64,000 bases of DNA from Azospirillum sp. (lineage in GTDB: Bacteria > Pseudomonadota > Alphaproteobacteria > Azospirillales > Azospirillaceae): positions 1 through 64,000 of the forward strand of contig JAIXPD010000095.1 of assembly GCA_027486405.1 (NCBI GenBank). The letters run 5' to 3'. The notes below the pieces were generated by a model. It had not been told where the DNA came from and made no database searches. It worked only from the letters and a program-made list of their open reading frames with translations. Below, in pieces: positions 51,252 through 62,711 of the stretch. Each line of letters begins with the position of its first letter. The first letter of the stretch is position 1. The translations under genes and the position numbers were made by a program.

Positions 51252-52730
51252 CTACCCGCGTCCTTTTCCCTCTGGGGTGCCGAACCCGCGCTGCGGATTG
51301 ATCGGCTGACCATTGCGCCGCAGCTCGAAATAGAGGTCCGGCGTTCCGTCGCCCGGCATGACCGCGATGGGTTCCCCCGCCGCCACCTTCTTGCCGACCG
51401 CCGTGTCGATCCGGCCCAAACCCGCAATGAGACTATGATATCCGCCGCTGTGTTCAACGATCAAAATAAGGCCATAGCCTTTGAACGGCCCAGCATACAC
51501 CACGGACCCGCCTTGCGGGGCGACCACGGTGGCCGTCGCGCGGGTCTGGATGGTCACGCCCCGGCTGGTTGCGCCGAATCGGTCGGTCTCGCCGAACCGG
51601 GTGGTCAGCTTGCCGCCGACCGGGGTCGGCATGCCCGCCACGCTGGGCGGTCCGCTGGGGGCCTTCTTCGCCAGCGCCAGTTCGGCGGCGGCGCGGGCGG
51701 CCTCCTCCTTGGCGCGCTGCTCCTCGGCGGCTTTCTGGGCGGCGGCCTTCTGTTCGGCGGCGCGCAGTTCGGCCAGCTTGCGTTCGGCCTCCTTGCGCTC
51801 CGCCTCCTTTTGGGCGGCGAGTCGGCGCTCGGCCTCGCGCTGTTCGGCCTGTCGTTTTTCCGCCTCTTTCCGTTCGCTGTCCCGGCGTTCGGCCTCGCGC
51901 TTGGCGGTGGCCTCGGCGGCGGCGCGGCGCTCGCTTTCGATCCGGTCCATCAATTGGCGCAGATCGCTGGCCTGACCGGACAATTGCCCCATGTGCTGGG
52001 CCAGTTGCTGGCGTTCGGCGTCGGTCTGGCGCGACAGCTCCTCGCGGCGGCTGACCAGACGGCTGATGTCGGCCTGTTTCTCGGCCAGCGCCTTGCGCGC
52101 GTCCAGCGCCTTGGCCCGTTGGGCGACCAGCGATTCGCGGGTCTCGGCCAGCCCGGTCAGGGCGGCGACCAGCGCGTCGGCGCGGGCGCGCAGGGCGGGC
52201 ACGGTGTCGCGCAGCAGCAGGGCGGAGCGCAGCGTGTCCACCGGCCCCTCCGGACGGATCAGGGCGGCTTCCGGCGGGACCCGCGCCAGCCGTTGCAGCG
52301 CGGCCAGCAGCCCGGCGATCTGGGCGCGTTCGCCGTCCAGCGCGGCGGTGCGGCGTTGCTCCTCCGCCTCCAGCGCGGCCAGCGTGCCTTCCAGCTCGTC
52401 GAGGGTGCGTTCCTGCACGCGGGCCTGATCGGCCAGCCCGATCACCTGGCCGCGCAGCTCGTTCAACTCCTTGTCGAGCGTCTGCGACTGGCGGTCCAAC
52501 TGGCGCTGGCGGTTGCGCTCGTTCTGGAGTTCCTGCTCCACCCGCTTCAACGCCTGCCCGGCGGCGTCGGGGGGGGACTCCGTCTGGGCGATGGCAGGGG
52601 TGGAGAGAACGAGAAGAGCGACGGCGAAGAATCGGGCCGAGGATGGTCCGGCAACCGGTGCCCCCTCACCCCGGCCCTCTCCCCGGCGGGGAGAGGGGGA
52701 AGGGGGGGGAGAGGGGGGCGGTGAGGCCAT
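51252..52730 (-). CDS. EnvC-like murein hydrolase activator with degenerate LytM domain
   Basis: A 492-residue periplasmic protein. The signal segment (FFAVALLVLSTPAIAQ) is followed by ~330 residues of coiled coil rich in EAERK/AEKRQ repeats and a C-terminal M23/LytM domain. The zinc ligands are absent: the HxxxD site reads SRGVTIQT and the HxH site reads HSGGYHSL in a shifted form. It is therefore an activator of amidases rather than an enzyme, like EnvC. The only ATG (52730) lies inside a C/G-rich palindrome that codes for [16 protein letters not shown] before the signal peptide; the true start may be a non-standard codon. Confidence 0.88.
   Translation of the reverse strand: MASPPPSPPPSPSPRRGEGRGEGAPVAGPSSARFFAVALLVLSTPAIAQTESPPDAAGQALKRVEQELQNERNRQRQLDRQSQTLDKELNELRGQVIGLADQARVQERTLDELEGTLAALEAEEQRRTAALDGERAQIAGLLAALQRLARVPPEAALIRPEGPVDTLRSALLLRDTVPALRARADALVAALTGLAETRESLVAQRAKALDARKALAEKQADISRLVSRREELSRQTDAERQQLAQHMGQLSGQASDLRQLMDRIESERRAAAEATAKREAERRDSERKEAEKRQAEQREAERRLAAQKEAERKEAERKLAELRAAEQKAAAQKAAEEQRAKEEAARAAAELALAKKAPSGPPSVAGMPTPVGGKLTTRFGETDRFGATSRGVTIQTRATATVVAPQGGSVVYAGPFKGYGLILIVEHSGGYHSLIAGLGRIDTAVGKKVAAGEPIAVMPGDGTPDLYFELRRNGQPINPQRGFGTPEGKGRG
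52661..52725. repeat. REP-like palindrome overlapping the envC-like start
   Basis: CCCCCTCACCCCGGCCCTCT with CCCC-GGCGGGGAGAGGGGG and a further GGGGAGAGGGG run forms the same CCCTCTCCCC/GGGGAGAGGG hairpin and CCCTCACC arm as the element at 9852. It lies within the first 25 codons of the envC-like gene. Confidence 0.75.
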
Positions 52731-52741
52731 CGCTGGATCGC

Positions 52742-54316
52742 TTATTCCGCCGCCGCGCGGGCGGCGGTGCGGATCAGCAGGTTGCGGCCGGTCATCTCCT
52801 CGGGCTTGGGCAGGCCGATGAGGTCGAGCAGGGTCGGCGCGATGTCGGCCAGGCGACCGCTGTCCAGCCGTGCCCCCGCCGGGCCGTTGACCAGCACCAG
52901 CGGGACCTTGTCCAGCGTGTGGGCGGTGTGCGGGCCGCCGTTGTCCGGGTCCTTCATCAGCTCGCAATTGCCGTGGTCGGCGGTGATCAGCATGGTCCCG
53001 CCCTGGCGGCGCACGGCGGCCTCCAGGCGACCGATGCTGGTGTCCACCGCGTGGACGGCCTTGATCGCGGCGTCGAGCATGCCCGAATGGCCGACCATGT
53101 CGGGGTTGGCGTAGTTGACGACGATCAGGTCGTAGGTCCCGGCGTCGATGGCGGCTTCCAGCTTGTCGGTGACTTCGGCCGCCGACATTTCGGGCTGAAG
53201 ATCGTAGGTCGCGACCTTCGGCGACGGGACCAGGATGCGGTCCTCGCCGGGGTAGACGCGTTCCTCCCCGCCGTTGAAGAAGAAGGTGACGTGCGGGTAC
53301 TTCTCCGTCTCGGCGATGCGGAGCTGCGTCATCCCGGCGTCGCTCACCACCTCGCCCAGCACCTTGGTCAGGGATTTCGGCGGGAACAGGGTGGTCATGC
53401 GCTGGGCCAGCGCGTTGGAGTATTCGACCATGCCGACAATGGCCGACAGCGCCGGTTGCGCGCCGCGTTCGAATCCGTCAAAGCCCGGCTCGACATAGGC
53501 GCTCAGGATCTCGCGGGCGCGGTCGGCGCGGAAATTCGCCATCAGGATGGCGTCGCCGTCCTTCATGCCGCTGTAGTCGCCGATGATGGTCGGCAGGATG
53601 AATTCGTCGTGCTTGCCGGTGGCGTAGCTCTGTTCGATCGCCTGGATCGGGTCGGCGGCGCGTTCGCCCACACTCTGGGTCATGGCGGTGTAGGCCTTGG
53701 CCACGCGGTCCCACCGCTTGTCGCGGTCCATCGCGTAGTAGCGCCCGATGACCGTGGCGATCTCCACGCCCGGCAACTCGAACACGTCGGCCATGAACTC
53801 CGCAACCTGATCCTTGGCGCTTTGCGGCGGCACGTCGCGCCCGTCGGTGAAGGCGTGGATGGCCACCGGCACGCCTTCGCGCGCCAGGATCGCGGCCAGT
53901 GCCGCCATGTGCTCCTGATGCGAATGCACCCCACCCGGCGACAACAGCCCCATCAGGTGGCAGGTGCCGCCGGTCTTGGTCAGGGTCTTGACCAGATCAT
54001 AAAGCGCCTGGTTGCGTTCCAGATCGCCGTTCAGGATGGCGTGGTCGATCATGACCAGATCCTGCATGACGACGCGACCGGCCCCGAGATTCATATGGCC
54101 GACCTCGGAATTGCCCATCTGGCCCTTGGGCAGACCGACCTCCTCCTCGCTGGCGTCGAGGAGTGCCGTGGGTTCGTCCGCCCACAGCCGGTCCCAATTG
54201 GGGGTGTCGCCCAGCGCGATGGCGTTGTCGGCCTGTTCCTCGCGATAGCCCCAGCCGTCCAGGATGCAGAGAACGACGGGCTTCGGGGTGTGGGCGGGAC
54301 GCTGCGGATCGGTCAT
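52742..54316 (-). CDS. gpmI: 2,3-bisphosphoglycerate-independent phosphoglycerate mutase
   Basis: A 524-residue Mn-dependent glycolytic enzyme interconverting 3- and 2-phosphoglycerate. It has VVLCILDGWGYRE (metal Asp), catalytic Ser in QMGNSEVGHMNLGAG, HAFTDGRDVPP, RYYAMDRDKRW, FFFNGGEE, and NYANPDMVGHSG with ITADHGNCE metal ligands. The length is as usual. It starts 11 bases after the envC-like start on the same strand and follows rlmH with a 77-base gap. Confidence 0.98.
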   Translation of the reverse strand: MTDPQRPAHTPKPVVLCILDGWGYREEQADNAIALGDTPNWDRLWADEPTALLDASEEEVGLPKGQMGNSEVGHMNLGAGRVVMQDLVMIDHAILNGDLERNQALYDLVKTLTKTGGTCHLMGLLSPGGVHSHQEHMAALAAILAREGVPVAIHAFTDGRDVPPQSAKDQVAEFMADVFELPGVEIATVIGRYYAMDRDKRWDRVAKAYTAMTQSVGERAADPIQAIEQSYATGKHDEFILPTIIGDYSGMKDGDAILMANFRADRAREILSAYVEPGFDGFERGAQPALSAIVGMVEYSNALAQRMTTLFPPKSLTKVLGEVVSDAGMTQLRIAETEKYPHVTFFFNGGEERVYPGEDRILVPSPKVATYDLQPEMSAAEVTDKLEAAIDAGTYDLIVVNYANPDMVGHSGMLDAAIKAVHAVDTSIGRLEAAVRRQGGTMLITADHGNCELMKDPDNGGPHTAHTLDKVPLVLVNGPAGARLDSGRLADIAPTLLDLIGLPKPEEMTGRNLLIRTAARAAAE

Positions 54317-54393
54317 CGCGGGTGCCTCTTGCGGACGGATGGGGGTCAGGAACCGTGGGTTCGGGTGGGGTGTTGGATGGAATGTTGGGGGGA

Positions 54394-54852
54394 TCAGACT
54401 CGGTGGTAGGGGTGCCCGGCCAAAATCTGCTGCGCCCGGTAAATCTGTTCGGCCAGCATGCCGCGCACCAGCATGTGCGGCCAGGTCATCGGGCCGAAGG
54501 CCATCAGGAAATCGGCGCGCGCCCGCACGGCGTCGCCATGGCCATCGGCCCCGCCGATCAGAAAGGCAAGGTCGCCGGTTCCCCGGTCGCGCCAGTCGCC
54601 CATCTTGGCGGCGAAGGCTTCGCTCGGCAGGGCCTTGCCGCGCTCATCCAGCGCGACGACCACCGCCCCGGCGGGGATCGCGGCCAGCAGCAGGTCGGCC
54701 TCCTGCCGTTTCAACTCGTCGGAGGTCAGGCGTTTTTTCATCTCGACCTCCCGCAGGGTGAAGGGCCAGCTCAGGCGTCCGACATACTCGTCGAACAGGT
54801 CGCGGGCGGGTCCCCCCCGCGACCGACCGACGGCGGCGAGCCACAATCGCAT
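54394..54852 (-). CDS. rlmH: 23S rRNA pseudouridine1915 N3-methyltransferase RlmH
   Basis: A 152-residue SPOUT methyltransferase. VALDERGKALPSEAFA and the knot-forming LAFLIGGADGHGDAVR, followed by the C-terminal MTWPHMLVRGMLAEQIYRAQ and HPYHRV ending, are diagnostic. It modifies Psi1915 in helix 69 of the large ribosomal subunit. The neighbours rsfS and nadD are the conserved context. Confidence 0.97.
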   Translation of the reverse strand: MRLWLAAVGRSRGGPARDLFDEYVGRLSWPFTLREVEMKKRLTSDELKRQEADLLLAAIPAGAVVVALDERGKALPSEAFAAKMGDWRDRGTGDLAFLIGGADGHGDAVRARADFLMAFGPMTWPHMLVRGMLAEQIYRAQQILAGHPYHRV

Positions 54853-54882
54853 GACGCTGACGACCCCTCCGCCCTTGGACCG

Positions 54883-55320
54883 TCAGGCGCTCAAACGCGC
54901 CGGGTCGGTCGGTGCCGGCATCTCGGCCCCCCACATCTTTTCGATGTTGTAGAAGGTCCGGACCTCCGGCTTGAACAGATGGACGATGATGTCACCGGCA
55001 TCGACCAGCACCCAATCGCACTGTTCCATGCCCTCGGTTTCGACGTAACGGAACCCGGCCTGCTTCAGCTTTTCGGTCAGCTTGGTGGCCATGGCCCCGA
55101 CGTGCCGCGTGTTGCGGCCCGAGGCGACGATCATGTAATCCGCGAAGGTGGCCTTCCCGGCGAGATCGATGACGGTGACGCCGTCGGCCTGATCCTCGTC
55201 GAGGGCCTGTTCGATGAGCGCCTTCAGATCCTGGACTTCCGGGATCGGGGGAACGGCGACCGGCTGCGCAGCGGACGCGGCCGTTTCGGTGTGCGTGGTG
55301 ATGGCTGTAACCTCTTGCAA
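54883..55320 (-). CDS. rsfS: Ribosomal silencing factor RsfS
   Basis: A 145-residue DUF143 protein that binds L14 and blocks subunit joining in starvation. The core has LIEQALDEDQADGVTVIDL, FADYMIVASGRNTRHVGAMA, EGMEQCDWVLVDAGDIIVH and LFKPEVRTFYNIEKMW. There is no ATG or GTG in frame before the core. The only conventional start is a TTG at 55320, with AAGAGG lying just after it rather than before, so the true initiation site is uncertain. About 30 low-complexity residues precede the domain. It follows nadD after four bases. Confidence 0.92.
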   Translation of the reverse strand: MQEVTAITTHTETAASAAQPVAVPPIPEVQDLKALIEQALDEDQADGVTVIDLAGKATFADYMIVASGRNTRHVGAMATKLTEKLKQAGFRYVETEGMEQCDWVLVDAGDIIVHLFKPEVRTFYNIEKMWGAEMPAPTDPARLSA

Positions 55321-55324
55321 CGTG

Positions 55325-56038
55325 TCACGACGGATGCGCGATCCGGGTGGCGCGTGCGTGCCGGATCGCCGTCGCCGAGGCCGGATTGAGGGGGTTGCGC
55401 AAAAACGCCCAGGCCAACCGCTTTCGGCGCGCCAGCCCCTTCACCCCGCAAACGGACACCCGCCGACGCCTGTAACGCTGGGCGGCCTGGCCGCTCAACG
55501 CATTCAGACAATAGGTCGGACGGGCGAAAACCGCAACCGGGACCGACTCGAAGATTCGCGTCCAGGCCCGCCAACGCGGGATTTGCCGCAAATTGTCCGC
55601 CCCCATCAGCCAAACAAAGCGGGTTTTGGGGAATTTCCGGATCAGGGCGGCCAGCGTGTCGGCGGTGAAGCGGGTCTTCAGCGCGGTTTCGATCGCCGTC
55701 ACCTCGATGCGCGGGTGGGCGGCCACGCTGCGGGCCTCGGCCAGCCGTTCGACCAGCGGGGCCATGCCCGCGCGCGCCTTCAACGGGTTCTGCGGGCTGA
55801 CCAGCCACCACACCCGGTCCAGCCCCAGCGTTTTCAGCGCGTACAGGCTGATGTCCCGATGCCCGTCATGGGCCGGGTTGAAGGAGCCGCCGAGCAGCCC
55901 GATGGTCAACCCGGCGTAGCGCGGGCCGGAGAAGGGGTGCGGCTCGCCCGTGGACGGTCTTGCGCGCGCCCCCTCCACCCCTCCCCCCGGGGGGGAGAGG
56001 GGGATGCCTGCGTCCGGGTCAGGGCCGGGTCTGGCCAT
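55325..56038 (-). CDS. nadD: Nicotinate-nucleotide adenylyltransferase
   Basis: NAD biosynthesis enzyme. The nucleotidyltransferase core begins at [20 protein letters not shown] (residue 46) with [11 protein letters not shown] and [19 protein letters not shown]. The frame is 237 residues if started at ATG 56038, which overlaps proA by 20 bases. The first ~43 residues are encoded partly by a C/G-rich palindrome (55969-56003) and look unrelated to the family, so a TTG at 55909 or GTG at 55978 may be the real start. The C-terminus is unusually basic ([18 protein letters not shown]). Confidence 0.93.
   Translation of the reverse strand: MARPGPDPDAGIPLSPPGGGVEGARARPSTGEPHPFSGPRYAGLTIGLLGGSFNPAHDGHRDISLYALKTLGLDRVWWLVSPQNPLKARAGMAPLVERLAEARSVAAHPRIEVTAIETALKTRFTADTLAALIRKFPKTRFVWLMGADNLRQIPRWRAWTRIFESVPVAVFARPTYCLNALSGQAAQRYRRRRVSVCGVKGLARRKRLAWAFLRNPLNPASATAIRHARATRIAHPS
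55969..56003. repeat. REP-like palindrome overlapping nadD 5' end
   Basis: CCCCCTCCACCCCTCCCCCC is followed by GGGGGGAGAGGGGG, the same sequence family as the elements at 9852 and 52661. It lies between the end of proA and the conserved start of the NadD fold. Confidence 0.7.
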
Positions 56039-57293
56039 TGCCGCGCACGACGTATTTGTAGCTGGTCAGTTGTTCCGCCCCCACCGGGCCACGGGCGTGG
56101 AACTTGTCGGTCGAGATGCCGATTTCCGCGCCCATGCCGAACTGGCCGCCGTCGGCGAACTGGGTGGAGGCGTTCCACAGCACGATGCCGCTGTCGACCC
56201 GCTGGAGGAAGCGTTCGGCCGTCGCCGGATCCTCGGTGACGATCGAGTCGGTGTGGTGGGAGCCGTGGCGGTTGATGTGGTCGATGGCGGCGTCCACCCC
56301 GTCCACCACGCCGCAGGCGATGATGGCGTCGAGATACTCGGTGTCCCAATCCGCCGCGTCCACCGGGGTCACACGCGGATCGACCGCCTGGGTGGCGGCG
56401 TCGCCGCGCACGGCGCACCCGGCGTTCAGCAGATCGGTGACGAGCGGGGCGAGTGCCGTGTCGGCGATGGCGCGGTCCACCAGCAGCGTTTCCGCCGCCC
56501 CGCAGATGGAGGTGCGGCGCATCTTGGCGTTCAGCACCACCTTGCGCGCCTTGTCCAGATCGGCCCCGGCGTGGACATAGACGTGGCAGTTGCCATCCAG
56601 ATGCTTGATGACCGGGACCCGGCTTTCGTCGGCGATGCGCTGGATCAGCGATTTGCCGCCGCGCGGGATGATGACGTCGATGAACTCGCGCATCCGCAGC
56701 ATGTGGCCGACCGCCGCCCGGTCGGTGGTGGGAACCAGTTGGATCGCCTCCCCCGGCAGGCCCGCCGCGCGCAGCCCTTCGGCCAGACAGGCGGCGATGG
56801 CGCGGGAGGATTGGACGCTTTCCGACCCGCCGCGCAGGATGGCGGCGTTGCCGGACTTCAGGCACAGGCCCCCGGCGTCGGCGGTCACGTTGGGGCGGCT
56901 TTCATAGATGATGCCGATGACGCCCAGCGGCACGCGCACGCGCTGGATGTTCAGCCCGTTGGGCCGGGTCCAGTCGGCCAGCACGCCGCCGATGGGGTCG
57001 GGGAAATCGGCGATGTCCTCCAACCCCTTGGCCATCGCCTCGATCCGCTCGTCGTTCAGCGTCAGCCGTTCGCGCAGGGGACCGGACAGATCGCCCGCGT
57101 TGGCCAGATCGGCGTCGTTGGCGGCCTGGATCGCCGCCTTGTTGGCGCGGATGGCCGCCGCCGCCGCCCGCAAGGCCCGATCCTTGTCCGGTCCTGGCGC
57201 GGCCGCCAGCGCGACCGAGGCGGCGCGGGCGGCGTGGCCAAGGGCAAGCATCTGGTCGTGCAGGGCATCGGCGGTGTCGGGCAAGGCGGACAT
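56019..57293 (-). CDS. proA: Glutamate-5-semialdehyde dehydrogenase
   Basis: A 424-residue aldehyde-dehydrogenase-fold enzyme of proline synthesis that reduces gamma-glutamyl phosphate with NADPH. Landmarks are [50 protein letters not shown], catalytic Cys in [10 protein letters not shown], and the end [18 protein letters not shown]. Length is normal. The partner ProB is encoded 1.6 kb upstream on the same strand, separated by a HAD gene and an opposing TauE gene. Confidence 0.98.
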   Translation of the reverse strand: MSALPDTADALHDQMLALGHAARAASVALAAAPGPDKDRALRAAAAAIRANKAAIQAANDADLANAGDLSGPLRERLTLNDERIEAMAKGLEDIADFPDPIGGVLADWTRPNGLNIQRVRVPLGVIGIIYESRPNVTADAGGLCLKSGNAAILRGGSESVQSSRAIAACLAEGLRAAGLPGEAIQLVPTTDRAAVGHMLRMREFIDVIIPRGGKSLIQRIADESRVPVIKHLDGNCHVYVHAGADLDKARKVVLNAKMRRTSICGAAETLLVDRAIADTALAPLVTDLLNAGCAVRGDAATQAVDPRVTPVDAADWDTEYLDAIIACGVVDGVDAAIDHINRHGSHHTDSIVTEDPATAERFLQRVDSGIVLWNASTQFADGGQFGMGAEIGISTDKFHARGPVGAEQLTSYKYVVRGNGQTRP

Positions 57294-57476
57294 GGCGCTC
57301 TCTTTCCAGAAAAACGGATCCCTCCAAAAGGGACACCGACCTTAAACCAAAGCCGCGCCCCGGCGAAAGCCGCACGGAGGGCGTGCGCAGCCGACCCGCC
57401 GAAAACGCAATGCGCGGTTTTCGCGGGTGCGGGGCATAGTCGGGGCCGTTTTCCGTCAACGACCGGATGGTTGCCG

Positions 57477-58220
57477 ATGCTCACGCTGCTGCTGATCGTC
57501 TCCGCCTTTTTCGCCGGTGCCCTGAACGCCGTGGCCGGTGGCGGCAGCTTTCTGACCTTTCCGGCGCTGATCCTGGCGGGCGTGCCGCCGCTCAACGCCA
57601 ACGCCACCAGCACGGTGGCCATCGCCCCCGGCGCGCTGGCCAGCGCCTATGGTTATCGGCGGGAGTTGGGCAAGATCAAGGAGGTGCATCTCCCCTCCTT
57701 CCTGGGCGTCAGCCTGATCGGTGGCCTGATCGGCGCGCTGGCCCTGCTGTGGACGCCCGAACGCACCTTCGAAGCCATCGTTCCCTGGCTGCTGCTGTTC
57801 GCCACCGTGCTGTTCGCCTTCGGGCCGAAGGTGTCGGCCTGGATCCGGCGGACGGTGACGGTCGGCTACAGCTCGGTTTTGGTGACGCAGTTCTTCATCG
57901 CCGTTTATGGCGGCTATTTCGGCGGCGGCATCGGCATTCTGATTTTGGCGACGCTGGGCGTGTTCGGCCTGACCGATCTGCACGCGATGAATGGGCTGAA
58001 AACCCTGGTGTCGGGCTGCCTGAACGCTGTGGCGGTCGTCGCCTTCATCGTTGGCGGGGCCGTTTATTGGACCGAGGCGCTGATCATGCTGGTGGCGGCG
58101 GTGGCCGGTGGCTACGCCGGTGCCGCCATCGCCCGCCGCATCCCGCCGCCGGTCCTGCGCAAATTCGTCATCGCCGTCGGCGTGGCGATGACGGCCTATT
58201 TCTTTCTGGTGAAGGGCTGA
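57477..58220 (+). CDS. TauE/SafE-family sulfite/organosulfonate exporter
   Basis: A 247-residue membrane protein with about eight helices. It has the family opening FFAGALNAVAGGGSFLTFPALIL and the internal repeat FFIAVYGGYFGGGIGILILATLGVFG. Relatives export sulfite, sulfoacetate or related anions, or import anions; the substrate here is unknown. The start ATG at 57477 follows GGATGGTTGCCG. It is the only plus-strand gene in an otherwise minus-strand housekeeping block, between proA and the HAD gene. Confidence 0.88.
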   Translation: MLTLLLIVSAFFAGALNAVAGGGSFLTFPALILAGVPPLNANATSTVAIAPGALASAYGYRRELGKIKEVHLPSFLGVSLIGGLIGALALLWTPERTFEAIVPWLLLFATVLFAFGPKVSAWIRRTVTVGYSSVLVTQFFIAVYGGYFGGGIGILILATLGVFGLTDLHAMNGLKTLVSGCLNAVAVVAFIVGGAVYWTEALIMLVAAVAGGYAGAAIARRIPPPVLRKFVIAVGVAMTAYFFLVKG

Positions 58221-58272
58221 TTGGCGAAGGGCTGAACGGGATACCCTGAACGCAGCAGCGGGTGCCGTGCCG

Positions 58273-58925
58273 TCAGGCGCGCGCCCCGCACAGCGTGTCC
58301 CAATCCAGCGCGCCCGGATCCTCGACCAGATGATCGACGGAGTCAAAGGCGATGCCGGGATCCTGCGGCCAGGCGATGGTCAGCATTCCGGCGGCGGCGG
58401 CGCTGCGGGCGCCGGTCGGGCTGTCTTCGATCACCGCGCAGGATTCGGGCGGCAGGCCCAGCCGGGCGGCGGCGGTCAGATAGGGTTCCGGGTGCGGTTT
58501 GCCGTTGGCGACATCGTTGCGGCTGATGCTGAAACGGAAATGGGGCAGGGCCATCGCCACCATGTGGGCGTCCACCACCTCGCGCCCGCTGTTGGACACG
58601 CAGGCCTGCGCCAACCCGCGCGCGGCGAAGGATTCGACCAGCGCGAAGGCCCCTGGACGCGGCTGGACGTTCGCCACCCGCGTCAGATAGAGCGCGTTGA
58701 TCTCGTCCAGGCACTGATCGACCGTGACCGGCAGCGGCCGGGCGGCGTTCAGTTGCGTGCACAGCTCGCGGAAGGACACGCCGACCAGCGACGCGCAGTG
58801 CGCCTCCGTCAGATCATGGCCATAGCCCCGGCAGACATCGACGATGGCGCGCTTGTGCCACGGCTCGCTGTCCATCAGCGTGCCGTCGATGTCCCACAGA
58901 ACGGCGCGGACGGGCGGGCGGCGCA

Positions 58926-58926
<1 letters not shown>
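58273..58926 (-). CDS. HAD-superfamily phosphatase
   Basis: A 217-residue haloacid-dehalogenase hydrolase of subfamily IA. It has nucleophile motif I AVLWDIDGTLMDSEP, motif II ACVSNSGREV, motif III Lys in NGKPHPEPYL and motif IV VIEDSPTGARSA. It resembles beta-phosphoglucomutase and phosphoglycolate phosphatase-type enzymes; the substrate is not assignable. Its ATG at 58926 overlaps the proB stop. Confidence 0.9.
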
Positions 58927-61527
<2,601 letters not shown>

Positions 61528-61588
61528 TCCCACAACCGTACGGGCCTGCTATATGGGCCGTGCGACGACCCCGATACAGAGGCTCTGG

Positions 61589-61876
61589 TTACTCAGCCGC
61601 GACGGCCGGAACCGAGTCGTTCGCCGGCTCGACGACGCACACATAGGTGCGGCCGTTGGCGGCGTGCTTGAAGAACACGTGGCCGTTGGCGGTCGCGAAC
61701 AGGGTGTGGTCGCGGCCCAGGCCGACGTTCACGCCCGGATGGAACTTGGTGCCGCGCTGACGGACAATGATGTTGCCCGACACAACGGCTTCGCCGCCGA
61801 AACGCTTCACGCCCAGACGGCGACCAGCGGAATCGCGACCGTTGCGGGACGAGCCGCCTGCCTTTTTATGCGCCAT
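61589..61876 (-). CDS. rpmA: 50S ribosomal protein L27
   Basis: A 95-residue protein opening [20 protein letters not shown], with [20 protein letters not shown] as expected for L27. The C-terminal ~12 residues ([13 protein letters not shown]) are a small extension. It is 36 bases downstream of rplU and cotranscribed with it. Confidence 0.98.
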   Translation of the reverse strand: MAHKKAGGSSRNGRDSAGRRLGVKRFGGEAVVSGNIIVRQRGTKFHPGVNVGLGRDHTLFATANGHVFFKHAANGRTYVCVVEPANDSVPAVAAE

Positions 61877-61912
61877 TTATCTGACTCCTGTCCTGAAACG
61901 ACGTCGGCCCGA

Positions 61913-62230
61913 TCAGGCCGCGCCGTTGATCCCGGTGATGCGCAGGACGGTCAGGTCCTGGCGGTGGCCGTTCTTACGGCGATAGTTCTGGCGGCGCTTC
62001 TTCTTGAAGACGATGATCTTGGGACCACGGTCCTGAGCGACCACCTCGGCCACCACGGCGGCACCCGCCACCGTCGGGGTGCCAATCGTCGTGTTGCCGG
62101 CGTCGCCGACCATCAGCACGTCATCGAGCGTGATGGAAGCGCCAGCTTCGGCTTCGATCTTTTCAACGCGGATCACGTCGCCATTGGCGACCTTGTACTG
62201 CTTGCCGCCGGTGCGGATCACTGCAAACAT
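61913..62230 (-). CDS. rplU: 50S ribosomal protein L21
   Basis: A 105-residue protein: [20 protein letters not shown] at the start and the conserved [20 protein letters not shown] near the end. The ATG at 62230 gives the family start; a GTG nine bases upstream is also in frame. First gene of the rplU-rpmA unit; tRNA-Ser lies upstream in the opposite direction. Confidence 0.98.
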   Translation of the reverse strand: MFAVIRTGGKQYKVANGDVIRVEKIEAEAGASITLDDVLMVGDAGNTTIGTPTVAGAAVVAEVVAQDRGPKIIVFKKKRRQNYRRKNGHRQDLTVLRITGINGAA

Positions 62231-62437
62231 CGTCGTCACTGCCTATATCAAAACAAACGGCGGGCCGCTCGCCCACCGTTCGATGCGCAAGCCCGTTCAT
62301 GGGAGCGGGGATCTATACGCAGCCCATGCCGAGAGTCAACAGGTTGCTGTTCGGTCTTCGTGCATTTTTCTGCAAAAAAGGGCTTGCACCGATCCGGCGG
62401 TTTGATTAGGTTCCGCCCACCCCGGAAACGGGGGCGC

Positions 62438-62527
62438 GGAGGGGTGGCAGAGTGGTCGATTGCACCGCACTCGAAATGCGGCATACCTGTGAGGGTATCG
62501 GGAGTTCGAATCTCCCCCCCTCCGCCA
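62438..62527 (+). tRNA. tRNA-Ser (CGA)
   Basis: A 90-base class II tRNA. Acceptor GGAGGGG pairs with CCCCTCC, the D arm is GCAGAGTGGTCGATTGC, the anticodon loop CTCGAAA contains CGA at 62472-62474, the long variable arm is CATACCTGTGAGGGTATC, the T loop is TTCGAAT, and CCA is encoded. It decodes UCG codons. Confidence 0.96.
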
Positions 62528-62611
62528 TATCGCAGAGATGACACGCAGGACCACGGCGATCTGCGATAAGACATCAGAAAACACATTCTGAGAACACCAG
62601 CAAGGCCGCTC

Positions 62612-62637
62612 CTTCGAGTGGCCTTTTTGCTGTGTCC
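62612..62637 (+). terminator. Terminator after tRNA-Ser
   Basis: AAGGCCGCTCC-TTC-GAGTGGCCTT, with one mismatch in the stem, is followed by a T-run. The stem is a near-copy of the rpsD terminator at 34093. Confidence 0.8.
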
Positions 62638-62711
62638 CAGCCCTTTCTGCTGCGCTCCCCGCGCCGCCGCCCTGGTGGCGACGGCGGGGCCGCTGGGGCT
62701 TGGCCGGTGGG

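Noticed and set aside
48564-52724. A 1386-codon plus-strand open frame across rppH, deacetylase, ctpA and envC-like genes
   Set aside because: It is antisense to four genes with clear families, has no recognisable domain and is rich in Arg, Gly, His and Val, as expected from the complement of GC-rich codons.
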